Shown piece by piece: positions 8,774 through 19,100 of a stretch of 64,000 nt of DNA. Below the pieces are notes generated by a model, which saw nothing but the letters and a program-made list of their open reading frames with translations, was not told where the DNA came from and ran no database searches. This stretch comes from WRGA01 sp031553395 (lineage in GTDB: Bacteria > Bacteroidota > Bacteroidia > Bacteroidales > WRGA01): contig JAVBLR010000015.1 in assembly GCA_031553395.1 (NCBI GenBank), positions 110,698 through 174,697 of the forward strand. The letters are read 5' to 3'. Each line of letters starts with the position of its first letter. Positions within the stretch are counted from its first letter, which is position 1. A program made the position numbers and the translations under genes.

Positions 8774-10093
8774 CTATAAATTTCCACTTATTTGTTTAAG
8801 TTTATAATAATTGAAAATGATATTAACCCTGGCATTTGCCAATAGTAACTCGGCATTTAATTGTGAACTACTTGCATCAAGCATATCGGTAATGAGCGCC
8901 ATATCATTTTTGTATCGTTTACTTATAATTGCATAATTTTGATTGGCAAGTTCTACACTTTTTTGTTGTGTTTTCAACTGTTCGTATGATTCCAAGTATT
9001 TGATATAATCTGCTTTGATGGCTAATTCAACTTGTTCTTTTACCTCATCATAATGTTCTTTAGTTCGTTGAATGGTAAATTTGCTTTGACTGACTGCTTT
9101 ATTCGTTTTGTATAATGACGATAAATTATAACTCACATTCACTCCGGCATACCAATAATTTAGATTTTTGTTGATGGGCGGAACTTCAATCGTAATAGGA
9201 CCATCCAGATGGTTTCCGGCAATTAAAGCAACTTTTGGCAATCGCTCCGATTTAATTATTTTATCTTGATGTTCAGTGATTTGAATATTTAAAGATGACT
9301 GTTTCAATGCTGGAGAATTGTCAAAAGCTGTACTTGTCCAATATGTTTCATTATCGATTGGCAAGACTTTTGAGAGAATGGTTGTGTCGGGTTCTATTCG
9401 TATATTTCGGGATAATCCTAATGTAATTATCAGATTGTTATTCAATATTGATAATGTATTTTGAATCTGAGTACAGGCTAATTCGAGGTTGGATAACAAT
9501 AAATCATACCTTGTAATATCATTTTTCAAGACAATACCTTCAACATTCTTTGCATGAATATCTTTCAGAACTTGCTGAGTTTGTTCGATATTCTTTTCAT
9601 AAACTTGAAGCATATTCCGTTGCTTGAACATTTCAAGATAATATCCAATCAAAAGAAAACGAAGATTATTACGGTTAATGTCCAAATTCAATTCCGCATT
9701 TTCCTTCTGCAACCGAGCTATTTCAATGCTGTTGGAAATAGCTCCACCTGCATAAATTACTTGTGATGCTTCTATAAAAAAATTGTTTCCGAAATGTGGC
9801 ATCGGAGCATTCATACCATTCGAAAAATCACGATCGAATATATAAGCATCCCCTAAATAGCTAAATGATAAAGAAGCACTTACTTCAGGCAATTTTGAAT
9901 TTTGCGCAACTTTAATAGCTTCTTGAGCTTCGTTTATTCCGGTAATAAACGGCCGTAATGATTTACTGTTTTGGTCGGCAAGGGAAAATATTTCCTCGAT
10001 GGAAATGACTTGCCATATTGTATTTTGGGCACAAAGCCCTATGGAACATAATGACGTACACAACGACATTATGAACAAAACTGGTTTGCTCAT
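8774..10093 (-). CDS. TolC-family outer-membrane efflux channel
   Basis: 439 residues with a signal peptide (LFIMSLCTSLCSIGLCAQ). Two OEP repeats of long amphipathic helices with short beta segments fill the rest, e.g. SLADQNSKSLRPFITGINEA at ~37 and a second repeat from ~250. It forms the outer-membrane/periplasmic duct of the pump encoded by the two downstream minus-strand genes. First gene of the operon; its upstream region is shared with the divergent radical-SAM gene. Confidence 0.92.
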   Translation of the reverse strand: MSKPVLFIMSLCTSLCSIGLCAQNTIWQVISIEEIFSLADQNSKSLRPFITGINEAQEAIKVAQNSKLPEVSASLSFSYLGDAYIFDRDFSNGMNAPMPHFGNNFFIEASQVIYAGGAISNSIEIARLQKENAELNLDINRNNLRFLLIGYYLEMFKQRNMLQVYEKNIEQTQQVLKDIHAKNVEGIVLKNDITRYDLLLSNLELACTQIQNTLSILNNNLIITLGLSRNIRIEPDTTILSKVLPIDNETYWTSTAFDNSPALKQSSLNIQITEHQDKIIKSERLPKVALIAGNHLDGPITIEVPPINKNLNYWYAGVNVSYNLSSLYKTNKAVSQSKFTIQRTKEHYDEVKEQVELAIKADYIKYLESYEQLKTQQKSVELANQNYAIISKRYKNDMALITDMLDASSSQLNAELLLANARVNIIFNYYKLKQISGNL

Positions 10094-10433
10094 TATAAAT
10101 TAAGAGTTAAAAATTAAAAATTAAGAATTTGAAGACGGATGAAGTTTGCCTAATCGGAATTAGACATTCCCCATTGATGGAATAGTGAGATACTATGTAT
10201 TATTATGTTAATGAAATACGAGTGTGCTCTTTTGTTTTGCTTATTCATTTATAACGTTGGGCTATATACCCTATCCGGGGCGCAAAGGTCTGAAAAATTT
10301 TAATAGATTGTAACCCTCATATAATTGTTAAAATTATTTAATTATCTATTATTTAATTCATTACATATTTAACTTATACAAATCTATTGTTTTAACATAC
10401 TCATTCTCGAATAATTTTTATTTTTGTAGGATA
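10094..10433. other. Divergent intergenic region with an iterated AAATTAAGAGTT array and a weak promoter
   Basis: 340 bp between the TolC and radical-SAM genes. At 10096-10130, just before the TolC start codon, is a one-armed array of the word TTAA(G/A)A(G/A)TTAAAA, the same word that forms the dyad at 23982-24056. A -7-like TATTTTTG (10419-10426) ends 7 nt before the radical-SAM ATG, so the transcript could be nearly leaderless; no TTTG sits at -33. On the minus strand GACCTTTG (about 10289-10296) is one base off the -7 consensus and may serve the efflux operon. Confidence 0.45.
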
Positions 10434-11708
10434 ATGAATGAGCAAATTTTCGATAAACTAAAAATCCTTGCCGAAGCTGCTAAATACGACGTTTCGTGTG
10501 CTTCGAGCGGACATACGCGTAAAAATCCTGGGAAAACACTGGGAAATACTGCGGGATGGGGAATTTGTCATAGTTTTACCGAAGACGGACGATGTGTATC
10601 GTTGCTCAAAATCATGTTGACAAACCATTGCTTGTATGATTGCGCTTATTGTATTAATCGGCGCAGCAATGACGTTCCCCGGACAACTTTCTCTGTAAAG
10701 GAATTGGTAGAATTAACCATCGAATTTTATCGTAGAAATTATATTGAAGGATTATTCCTGAGTTCGGGAGTGATACGCAATCCCGATTATACAATGGAAC
10801 GAATGGTGCGTGTGGCAAAAGATCTCCGATTAGTACATCGGTATAATGGCTATATTCATTTAAAAAGTATTCCTGGAGCAAGCCGAGAATTGGTGCATGA
10901 AGCCGGAATGTATGCCGACCGTTTGAGTGTGAATATGGAAATACCAAGTGAACAGCAACTGAAAATTGTAGCACCGGAAAAAGATTACCAAAGTATCCTG
11001 AAGCCAATGGGATATATTTATCAGGGCATTCTGGAAAACCGGGAAGAACGAAAAAAATACCGGAAAGCGCCTCGTTTTGCACCTGCCGGACAAAGTACGC
11101 AACTTATTGTTGGGGCAACTCCCGAAACAGATAAACAGATTCTTACACTTTCAACACATTTATATCAACGTCCAAACTTGAAACGGGTTTACTATTCGGG
11201 GTATATTCCTGTAAATGATTATGACAAAAGGCTTCCGGCAATTTCAGCGCCACCTTTGGTAAGAGAAAATCGATTGTATCAGGCTGATTGGTTGATGCGG
11301 TTTTATTATTTCAATGCAAATGAAATTGTAGATGATACCAATCCAAATTTGGATTTGAATTTAGATCCAAAATTGGCTTATGCACTTCGTCATCCCGAAT
11401 TATATCCGGTAAATATTAATACGGCAGATTATGAAATGATTTTACGGGTCCCAGGAATTGGTGTAAAATCAGCACAACTGATTGTGGCTTCACGCCGCTA
11501 TGGAAAATTGCGTTCCGAACATTTGAAGGAAATGGGAGTCGTATTAAAACGTGCGCAATATTTTATTACTTGCAATGAATTGAATGCTTTTTCCGTTCAA
11601 GATACAAATCCGGAATTTCTGCGGAATTTATTTACCGAACAAAAAATAAACCGACTTCAAAAAGGAAGAAAAAAACAAATACCGAAAGAGCAGTTAAGTT
11701 TGTGGTAA
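10434..11708 (+). CDS. Putative DNA modification/repair radical SAM protein (TIGR03916-type)
   Basis: 424 residues. The radical-SAM cluster motif is CLYDCAYC (Cys66, Cys70, Cys73), preceded by the family segment SCASSGHTRKNPG. Near residue 325-350 a helix-hairpin-helix, NINTADYEMILRVPGIGVKS, suggests DNA binding. I recognise the family described as a radical SAM protein co-occurring with a TIGR03915/DUF4130 'DNA metabolism' protein, sometimes fused to a uracil-DNA-glycosylase-like domain. The partner is usually adjacent; here it is at 62892-63656, about 51 kb away. Reaction unknown; DNA base repair or modification is the inference from the HhH domain and the partner. Confidence 0.88.
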   Translation: MNEQIFDKLKILAEAAKYDVSCASSGHTRKNPGKTLGNTAGWGICHSFTEDGRCVSLLKIMLTNHCLYDCAYCINRRSNDVPRTTFSVKELVELTIEFYRRNYIEGLFLSSGVIRNPDYTMERMVRVAKDLRLVHRYNGYIHLKSIPGASRELVHEAGMYADRLSVNMEIPSEQQLKIVAPEKDYQSILKPMGYIYQGILENREERKKYRKAPRFAPAGQSTQLIVGATPETDKQILTLSTHLYQRPNLKRVYYSGYIPVNDYDKRLPAISAPPLVRENRLYQADWLMRFYYFNANEIVDDTNPNLDLNLDPKLAYALRHPELYPVNINTADYEMILRVPGIGVKSAQLIVASRRYGKLRSEHLKEMGVVLKRAQYFITCNELNAFSVQDTNPEFLRNLFTEQKINRLQKGRKKQIPKEQLSLW

Positions 11709-11788
11709 ATAATGTATTTTTAGAAAATTATGTCAATTTATCCCCCTTTAAAAGGCAAATTGTATACTCCTTAGCTTGCTTTTTGTAC

Positions 11789-11796
11789 TAATTTTG
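11789..11796 (+). promoter_or_regulatory. Putative -7 element for the PL1 lyase
   Basis: TAATTTTG matches TAnnTTTG and lies about 98 bp before the PL1 start codon. No clear -33 TTTG partner at the right distance. Confidence 0.35.
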
Positions 11797-11893
11797 TAAT
11801 GAATTATAAATTCTAGCTTTCATCTTATTCCTTCAAGGATATTATTTTGAATAACAGGATTTTATAGTTTAAAAATTTCATTAACTAAATAAC

Positions 11894-13660
11894 ATGAATA
11901 ACATTTTGAGAACATTTACTTTTATTATTTTTTGTATTCTAACATCATTGAGTACAATCGATGCTCAAACTCTTGCATTTCCAGGTGCTGAAGGACATGG
12001 ACGTTTTTCGACCGGCGGAAGAGGCGGAAGTGTTGTGCGAGTAACAAACTTACAGGATAATGGATCTGGGGAATCTATAATTTCCGGTTCTTTACGATGG
12101 GCATTGCAACAGGCAAGTCCGAAGACAATTGTTTTCGATGTATCGGGAACAATACTACTAAAGCAACAATTGAAAACAGGTAAGGATAATATAACCTTTG
12201 CAGGACAAACTGCTCCGGGTAATGGTATTTGTATTGCTGGAGCTGATTTTGTTATTAATTCGAATGATATCATTATCCGTTTTATCCGTTTTCGTCCGGG
12301 AGATGTAACAGCAACCGGGGTATCCAACGGAGAACCGGATGGATTAGGTGGAATGGATAAGAAAAACATTATTGTAGATCACTGCTCGGTAAGCTGGAGT
12401 GTTGATGAATGCCTTTCGGTTTATGGAATGGAAAACCTAACTGTACAGTGGTGCATTGGTTCCGAAGCTCTACGTGTTTCCAATCATGGAAAAGGGACGC
12501 ATTGCTATGGTGGAAACTGGGGTGGAAACAAAGCTTCATATCATCATAATCTGATTGCACATTGCGAAAGCCGCACTCCTCGTCTTGGACCTCGTCCTTC
12601 TACGCAAGAAAACGAATATGTGGATATCCGCAACAATGTATTCTACAATTGGGCTGGAGAAGGTTGCTATGGCGGCGAAGGAATGAAGGTGAATATGATT
12701 AATAATTATTATAAACCGGGTCCTGCTACAGATGCTGCATCTGCTGCGGTAAAATATAGGATAACAAAAATTGGCGTACGAACAACCGCATATTGTACCG
12801 GTTCGGATGGAAAACCTAACTCATGGAAACCAATGGAACATGTCTGGGGTAAATTTTACATCGATGGAAATAAAGTTGAAGGAAATACCGGGGTAACCAA
12901 TGATAATTGGACCAACGGAGTATATGCACAACAGTCAAACGGTACGGGGGTAGATAATACCTGGACTCAAACAACAAAGGATACGATTCGTTTATCTCAA
13001 CCATTGGATGCCGGATATATTACTACACATTCGGCAGATATGGCGTATGAACGTGTACTTGATTATGTTGGGTGCAGCTTGAATCGCGACGATGTTGATG
13101 CACGCATTGTTTCTGATGTAAAAAACAGGGCGGCAACATATACAACCAGTGGAAATAAAAAAGGATATATAAATTCACCTACTGATACAAAACCAGCCGG
13201 AGCTTCTGCTGACTGGACTCCTTGGTTGCCATCCTCACAAATAAGTGCACCTGTTGATTCAGATGGAGACGGCATTCCTGATTATTGGGAAGATGCACAC
13301 GGACTTAACAAAAACAGTGCTGCGGATGGCAAGGAAGTAAACTCTAATGGTTATACTAATTTAGAATTATACTTGAATAGTTTGGTTCAAAATATCATCA
13401 GCGCTCAAAATGAAGGAGGAACTACTGGTATATACAACCCAAAAACTGAATCTTCGATTTCTACTTATACAGCAAAAAATACATTATTCCTAAGTAATTT
13501 ACCTGATTGTAATATTGAGGTTTATGCAATAAATGGAGTAATTGCGGCAAAAGAAAAAGTAGCAGGAGGAGAAACTTCATTTACATTACCTTCCGGTTCA
13601 TACATTATTCGAATAATTTCAAAGAATAATGTAGAAAGCTTAAAGACAATTATTCCTTGA
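11894..13660 (+). CDS. Secreted pectate lyase (PL1-like) with type IX sorting domain
   Basis: 588 residues. Signal peptide up to SLSTIDAQ (~25). A beta-helix pectate-lyase fold follows; family signs are the start ALAFPGAEGHGRFSTGGRGG-like segment (LAFPGAEGHGRFSTGGRGG), DHCSVSWSVDE at ~160 and the basic patch ESRTPRLGPRP at ~225, where lyases keep the catalytic Arg. DSDGDGIPDYWEDAHGLN (~455) is a thrombospondin-type-3-like calcium loop. The last ~70 residues (LFLSNLPDCNIEVYAINGVI to SLKTIIP) look like a type A type IX secretion sorting domain, so the enzyme is probably exported and surface-anchored. It would cut polygalacturonate by beta-elimination, complementing the GH28 enzyme at 1-1792. 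Confidence 0.9.
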   Translation: MNNILRTFTFIIFCILTSLSTIDAQTLAFPGAEGHGRFSTGGRGGSVVRVTNLQDNGSGESIISGSLRWALQQASPKTIVFDVSGTILLKQQLKTGKDNITFAGQTAPGNGICIAGADFVINSNDIIIRFIRFRPGDVTATGVSNGEPDGLGGMDKKNIIVDHCSVSWSVDECLSVYGMENLTVQWCIGSEALRVSNHGKGTHCYGGNWGGNKASYHHNLIAHCESRTPRLGPRPSTQENEYVDIRNNVFYNWAGEGCYGGEGMKVNMINNYYKPGPATDAASAAVKYRITKIGVRTTAYCTGSDGKPNSWKPMEHVWGKFYIDGNKVEGNTGVTNDNWTNGVYAQQSNGTGVDNTWTQTTKDTIRLSQPLDAGYITTHSADMAYERVLDYVGCSLNRDDVDARIVSDVKNRAATYTTSGNKKGYINSPTDTKPAGASADWTPWLPSSQISAPVDSDGDGIPDYWEDAHGLNKNSAADGKEVNSNGYTNLELYLNSLVQNIISAQNEGGTTGIYNPKTESSISTYTAKNTLFLSNLPDCNIEVYAINGVIAAKEKVAGGETSFTLPSGSYIIRIISKNNVESLKTIIP

Positions 13661-13678
13661 TTATAATTTAATTACAGT

Positions 13679-13716
13679 AAAACGGGATTTTATTCTGAGT
13701 AATAAAATCCCGTTTT
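13679..13716. terminator. Bidirectional intrinsic terminator after the pectate lyase
   Basis: Perfect 16-bp stem AAAACGGGATTTTATT / AATAAAATCCCGTTTT, 6-nt loop CTGAGT, followed by TT. It lies between convergent genes (PL1 plus, yigZ minus). Confidence 0.9.
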
Positions 13717-13732
13717 TTATATAAACGTCTAA

Positions 13733-14335
13733 TCAGGAAATATCACAAATTTGCAACGATTCCACTTTTTCCAACCTTGATTTTAATTTATCTATTTCGC
13801 TTTTTCGGATACGAAGTGTCATTTGGCAATCCATATCAAATGACTGGTGAACAATTTCGGGATTTTCTTCTTTCACAATTCGCATTACATCATTCATAAA
13901 CGGATATTCAAAAGTAAATTTAATATCCTCATCAACCGTTTTTTCAACAATCTGGTTATTTGCAATAGCATCTGCTGCTGCTGCTTTATAAGCGGTAATC
14001 AATCCGCTTGTACCTAATTTTATTCCACCAAAATAACGTACAATAATAATCAATATATTGGTCAATTCATTGGAATTGATTTGTCCAAGAATAGGTTTTC
14101 CCGCCGTACCCGAAGGTTCCCCGTCGTCATTTGCCCTGAAATCTTTTCGTTCGTATCCCAACATATATGCGTAACAGACGTGCCGGGCATCATAATATTC
14201 CTTTCTGTATTTTTCCAGTATTTCCTTTATTTCATCCAACGTTCTTACCGGAAAAGCAAACGAAAGAAACCGGCTGGATTTATCCTTATAAATTCCTTCC
14301 GAAGTTTGTGCTAATGTTTTATAAGTATCGTTCAA
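13733..14335 (-). CDS. yigZ: YigZ/IMPACT family protein
   Basis: 200 residues, the usual length. The N-terminal UPF0029/Impact domain keeps DDGEPSGTAGKPIL (~75-90) and the IVRYFGGIKLGTSGLITAYK motif (~100-120). The C-terminal ~70 residues are the ferredoxin-like DUF1949 domain. The biochemical role in bacteria is not settled; eukaryotic IMPACT proteins regulate translation through GCN1/GCN2. It may be cotranscribed with the phosphatase upstream on this strand (14405-14887), but a hairpin repeat separates them. Confidence 0.93.
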   Translation of the reverse strand: MNDTYKTLAQTSEGIYKDKSSRFLSFAFPVRTLDEIKEILEKYRKEYYDARHVCYAYMLGYERKDFRANDDGEPSGTAGKPILGQINSNELTNILIIIVRYFGGIKLGTSGLITAYKAAAADAIANNQIVEKTVDEDIKFTFEYPFMNDVMRIVKEENPEIVHQSFDMDCQMTLRIRKSEIDKLKSRLEKVESLQICDIS

Positions 14336-14352
14336 ATTTTGGTTGGTTATTG

Positions 14353-14397
14353 GTTAGTTATTGGTTATTAGCAATTTCCAAATAACCAATAACTAAC
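14353..14397. repeat. Iterated-word hairpin (TTATTGGTTA word)
   Basis: Perfect 17-bp dyad: GTTAGTTATTGGTTATT at 14353-14369 and its complement at 14381-14397, with an 11-nt loop. The arms repeat GGTTA/GTTATT, and the word continues upstream (GGTTGGTTATTG, 14341-14352). It lacks the T tail of a standard terminator. It fills the phosphatase-yigZ junction. Confidence 0.8.
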
Positions 14398-14404
14398 AAC
14401 AAAA

Positions 14405-14887
14405 TTACACTTCTCCTTTTTTAATGGCATCTAATAAACCCTCACATGCATCTTCCAGAATATCAATAACCAAGTCGAAACCATCAGCACCACCATAATA
14501 AGGATCCGGAACATAATCATGTTTCAGGTACTTACTGAAATCGGTCATCCGGTATATTTTTTGTTCGGCTTCGATATTTGGCGCTCGATTTTTCAGTGCG
14601 TGATAATTCGTATCATCCATTGCCAAAATAATGTCAAATTTATCGAAATCATCCGAACGAACAGGACGGGATAAACTATCCAATACATATCCGCGGCGTT
14701 TTGCATGAACACGCATACGAGAATCAGGTAATTCTCCTTCGTGCCAACCCGATGTTCCGGCTGAATCAATATGAATTTTATCTTCTAATCCGGCATCTTT
14801 TACTATTTTTTTCATAATTCCTTCGGCAGAAGGAGAACGACATATATTTCCAAGGCAAACGAAAAGAAGTTTTTTCTTATCATTCAT
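14405..14887 (-). CDS. Low-molecular-weight protein-tyrosine phosphatase
   Basis: 160 residues from ATG at 14887. A longer frame runs to 14968, but the extra 27 residues are unlike the family, and MNDKKKLLFVCLGNICRSP is the standard N-terminus. The P-loop CLGNICRSP carries the catalytic Cys11 and Arg17; the general acid is the Asp of VPDPYYGG near 130. It dephosphorylates phosphotyrosine, often on tyrosine kinases of polysaccharide export, but no such genes are nearby, so the substrate is unknown. Neighbours yaaA upstream and yigZ downstream run the same way. Confidence 0.94.
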   Translation of the reverse strand: MNDKKKLLFVCLGNICRSPSAEGIMKKIVKDAGLEDKIHIDSAGTSGWHEGELPDSRMRVHAKRRGYVLDSLSRPVRSDDFDKFDIILAMDDTNYHALKNRAPNIEAEQKIYRMTDFSKYLKHDYVPDPYYGGADGFDLVIDILEDACEGLLDAIKKGEV

Positions 14888-14983
14888 TATTTTTTTGTTT
14901 TTTTGTGTCAAAATACAGGTGTACAAATGTAGCCATACTTGCTTATTTATCCTATACATTTTTTTCATTCTAATTCTATTATC

Positions 14984-15733
14984 TTATCTTGTAAAATACC
15001 ATTCATCTTTTTTCGACAAATGCGGATTGAAATAATATCCTTCGGAATCGAATGCTTTCAGATATTCGGGATTGTCAATCTGATTTTCAGCAATAAACCG
15101 AGTCATTAATCCTCTGGCATGTTTGGCAAATAATGCATTGGTAACATATTTACCATTTTTCTCCTGCTGAAAAACAGGTGTAATAATCCGGACATCATTC
15201 GAAATCTGCTTTAAGTCAATTAGTTTAAAATATTCAGTTGAAGCCAGATTTATCAACATCTTATCATCTTTCGAAAGTAACCGGATAATTTCTCGCGTTA
15301 CTTTTTCCCTCCAAAAATCATATAAGCCGTTTATCAATTTAGATTTCATATCCAACCGATATGGATTTATTAAATCAAACGGACGAAGAATTCCATATAA
15401 AGCCGAAAATATCCGAACATGATTTTGGATAAAGGTCAATTCTTCCTTCCTAAAATCTTTTACTCTTAATTTGTTATATACATTACCATCAAATGTAAAA
15501 ACAGCAGGTTTTCCAACTGTATTTTTCAAGGAAAAAGTTTGAATATTTTCATACGTTAAACGTGCAATCTTCAAACTTACTTTTTCTTTTTGCATAATTT
15601 CATCAGCAACATACGTAAGTAACTGGGAATTTAATTCGTTAGCATCTTTTTCAAATAAAGGTAATGTAAATTTAATATCAACTATTTCTTGCTTGAAATT
15701 TACTGTTTTAGAAGGGGATAATATGATAAGCAT
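14984..15733 (-). CDS. yaaA: YaaA family peroxide-stress protein (DUF328)
   Basis: 249 residues from ATG at 15733 (MLIILSPSKTVNF, the conserved YaaA start); an in-frame extension to 15790 is rejected because it adds an unrelated 19 residues. Family signs: LSPSKT at the N-terminus, FDGNVYNKLRVKDF (~75-90), ARIFSALYGILRPFDLINPYRLDMK-like region, and FFKHARGLMTRF near the end. E. coli YaaA lowers free iron and DNA damage during hydrogen-peroxide stress. The upstream region contains three TTGAC/GTCAA palindromes that could be operators. Confidence 0.94.
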   Translation of the reverse strand: MLIILSPSKTVNFKQEIVDIKFTLPLFEKDANELNSQLLTYVADEIMQKEKVSLKIARLTYENIQTFSLKNTVGKPAVFTFDGNVYNKLRVKDFRKEELTFIQNHVRIFSALYGILRPFDLINPYRLDMKSKLINGLYDFWREKVTREIIRLLSKDDKMLINLASTEYFKLIDLKQISNDVRIITPVFQQEKNGKYVTNALFAKHARGLMTRFIAENQIDNPEYLKAFDSEGYYFNPHLSKKDEWYFTR

Positions 15734-16133
15734 TTTGGAACGTTTATTGTTTGTTATTGGCACAAAAATAACAAAAGTAAAAGGTAACAAGTAAGATGTT
15801 ATATTCTTATTAAGTCCGTTTTGAAGTTTTTTTCTCAGAATATTATTTTGATTTGCTCATACAAATATTTTTATTCCAAAAATAAGATTGACTAAAGTCA
15901 ATTTTTTGGTTTTACACAGATTTCTTAAATTGACATAAGTCAATGCATTTGTGAAATTATTAAAAATATAAATATTAAATAATGATGCATTTACAATGCT
16001 ATTTTGTTTTATCAGACTATTTAAATCTGTGTAATCTGTATGAAAATGAATTTATTTTGACAAAGTCAAAATATTAATAAATAATTCTGTGAGAAAACAC
16101 TCAAATCAATGTCAATATGATAAAAACTTAATG
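15734..16133. other. Intergenic region upstream of yaaA with three palindromes and a degenerate ACAGATT dyad
   Basis: 400 bp, very AT-rich. It holds three near-identical palindromes: ATTGACTAAAGTCAAT (15887-15902), ATTGACATAAGTCAAT (15929-15944) and ATTTTGACAAAGTCAAAAT (16054-16072). It also holds a 12-bp dyad, TTACACAGATTT (15912-15923) with AAATCTGTGTAA (16023-16034), whose word matches the terminal repeats of the GxxExxY unit at 30632-31313. AATGTCAATATGA at about 16109-16121 resembles the tail of the ACGT element. No protein frame. Confidence 0.6.
15887..16072. promoter_or_regulatory. Cluster of three TTGAC-N3/4-GTCAA palindromes, possible operator array
   Basis: Three palindromes with the shared half-site TTGAC and 3-4 nt centres occur within 186 bp upstream of yaaA. 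Repeated, evenly symmetrical half-sites are typical of dimeric regulator binding. They could instead be products of the word-iteration process seen elsewhere in this window. Confidence 0.4.
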
Positions 16134-19100
16134 TTATTTTTCCGTTTTTTCTTTTTTGCGGAAAAGACTTTTGACTTTGCCTATAAATTCACCTATTCCT
16201 CTTGCGAAATTCTGTTCTTTTTTTGATACCCCAACCGATTCGGTCAACGGTGGGCGTAATATTTGCCAAAAGTAATTGAATGTAGAATGATATGGGTCTC
16301 TTTTTATAGAAGCATGTACTTCTCGGGGTTTTGCATTTTTTTTATTTTTCGGATTATCATCTTTTATGATAAGGTTAACAACTTTTGTAAGGAATTTATC
16401 GGTTACCAACATACTGTCTTTACTTTTCAGCATGTTAATTTTCAAATCATTGTATAAAAGTGTCATATCAACCTTAGCGCCTTTACTTGAAGCTGTAGTG
16501 CTAAAATTCATTCCTTTTACCATTCCTCGTTCAATTTTAACTGGGGCAAGGGGTGTAATCAATTGATTTAGTTCTGTTAAATCAAATTCATCCAATTTTG
16601 AACTAAGCAAAAATTGGTCATTATCAGGACTTACTGGAATTTTCCATATGGCAGTAAATTTCCCCGAACCCATAAAATTGCCGTCGGCATCCAATGTGAT
16701 ATATTGTTCGGGTGACGAAACAATATTGGTAAATCCCGAAAAGCGACCATTCATATTTGTCAAAAATATCTTTCCCGGCATTGTTCCTTTGGCATCTAAT
16801 TCTTCGTATTCAACATTAAAATTATTTACATCCAATTTATTAACATTCAACTTTACAGGTAAATTCTGAAGTCCTTCATATATCATCGGCATTGACCTAG
16901 GCTCGGTTTTTATTTTTTTATTTTTAAAATTCAACAAAGTGACGTCATCAATACGGATACTATCAATATTCATTATCTTATTCGAAAAATACTCCGGAAT
17001 ATCTACCCCATCAGCATTGATTTTACCAACCGTTATATCAAACCAATCCTGATGTGTTGGATGAAGGTAGGCAAATTCATTTTTAGGATAAGTTGATTTC
17101 ATCCGAACTTCATTCACTGATAAGGATTTACTATTTTTATTCAAATCAATATAACCTAAACTGAGCGTATAAAATCCATCTGCAATGGGAAATTCCAGAT
17201 TCTCCGTATTGAAACCAATATTGCCTAATGTGTATGTTTTCTGCTTTGTATCAACTTGTAAGTTTGTAAAATTTAGGTTTGTAGAATTAATTCTCTGATT
17301 ATCAAATTTATTCCCCCTTGTATTTTTATAATCAAAATGGAGATTAATCAAATCAAAATTGCCGATTGATATATTTTGAGCAATATTCTTCAGCTTATCG
17401 TAAATATCTTTTTTATCTACATTCTTATGAGCAGTATCATTTTTATTTTCAGCATATTGAATAATTTTCACCGTTGGTTCTGTAATATGCATGTCAGCTA
17501 ATTTCAGGGTTGAACGATTCCAATCAAGATCTTCTAATTTGAACGATTGTAATGCAGTATTCAACTTTAAATCATGGCCTTGTATATCTGCCATTAATGA
17601 AGAAACATTCAATTCTCCAATTTTAATCGAATTGTCAAGTGGAAAAAAAGATGTTGACCCTTTATCTGTTTTTGTTTGACTTACCGATGAAATAACCGGA
17701 CTTTGCAACATCAGTTTTCCTATGCTGATATTTTTATCATCATCAGCATATAGTTCACTTATCTTCAAATCATTAAAAGTTGATTTAAAATTACTATGTG
17801 TTTTCGTGTCAATCTGTTCGATAGCTGCATTGGTAATCCGGATGTTATCTGATAAAATCTTATCGAAAATGAACGCACTTTTCTTTTTTGAAATATTTTC
17901 TTGATTATCTGTTTTTGTAATCTTAATATCAGGAGATTCCAAGTTAAAAGAATTGAAATTGATAATATTGTGCTTACTTGCCGATATGTAATCAAGCCCC
18001 GAAATTTCCAATAGTGGCGATTTCAAGCTCAAATAAGTATCAGGCGCATGTTTCCATGTCGATTCCTGTGGAATAAGCTCTATTCCTCTTAGTTGTATAA
18101 ATCCTTTTTTTCCAAGTACTTCTCCTCGATTAACAATTAATCGGTAATCTTTTCCCGGAAGAAAATTATTGAAATCAGAAAACTTAAATGTAAAATCATC
18201 ACATAAAAAATAAAAATCTGCATTTTGGATGGTTTCGGTGCTAATCAAGAATCCGGAAGCTGCAAAATCAAAATAAGGCAGTTTATAAGTAGTGATATCT
18301 TTGGGTTTGCTTTTATCGGTAAATGTTACATTCCCTTTGTTTATATGAATATCTTTTATCGATAAATGATTGAAAATAGGAATAATAATATTAGGAGAAC
18401 TAACGAAATTAGTAATAACCGTTGTATCTGCATCTATATTTTTAATTTTTCGAATTTTACCTGGAACTTTTATATATTCAACAATCGGCTTTTCAATCGT
18501 TAATGTGTTTAGTTCGACACCTTTGTCATACTTAACACCGGTAGCATAGATAGAATCAATCTTTCCCGACATGTAATTGTATTTATAATCAGGAGTTATG
18601 GGCTTAAGGTTGATATTTTTAATTAAAAAATACTCGGCTTCGGTACTTAAATCCATCAAATCAATATGGAAAACAGAGTTTTTACTAGGTGCTCTTCCCT
18701 GAATATCTTTCGCATAAACGGCAAAATTGTCGGAATAAAGAAATCGTTTTTCATTGAAAGATGTTGAATCTACCCGGAAATGATTGGCTGTGAATTTTAG
18801 TTCCTGCAATGTATACACATCCGTTGAATCTCCTGATGCATTACTGTATTTGAAAGCCGAACCTCCAATCGTAATTTTATTAATCTCCACACTGTTTAAA
18901 AGCGGGCTAATTATTGAATAAAGTGATTGTGGCGTATTATTAATATCTTTTGCCGGATTTTTCTGAGCAATTTCGGTCGTATCCGGATTTGTATCAAAAT
19001 ATTGAATATTAGATTCTTTTATTTCAAATAATTTGGCATTCAGAAAATTTAATCCGTCAATCCGGGTAAAGTAAAGTCCGCTTACTTTTACCATCCCAAC

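Noticed and set aside
1938..10276. Shared 13-mer GGATAGGGTATAT (1938-1950 and, inverted, 10264-10276)
   Set aside because: Tens of 13-mer matches are expected by chance in 64 kb of AT-rich DNA, and the flanks do not match.
1..13660. Polysaccharide utilisation locus around the two pectinases
   Set aside because: No SusC/SusD-like genes or hybrid regulators lie near them; the two enzymes are 10 kb apart among unrelated genes.
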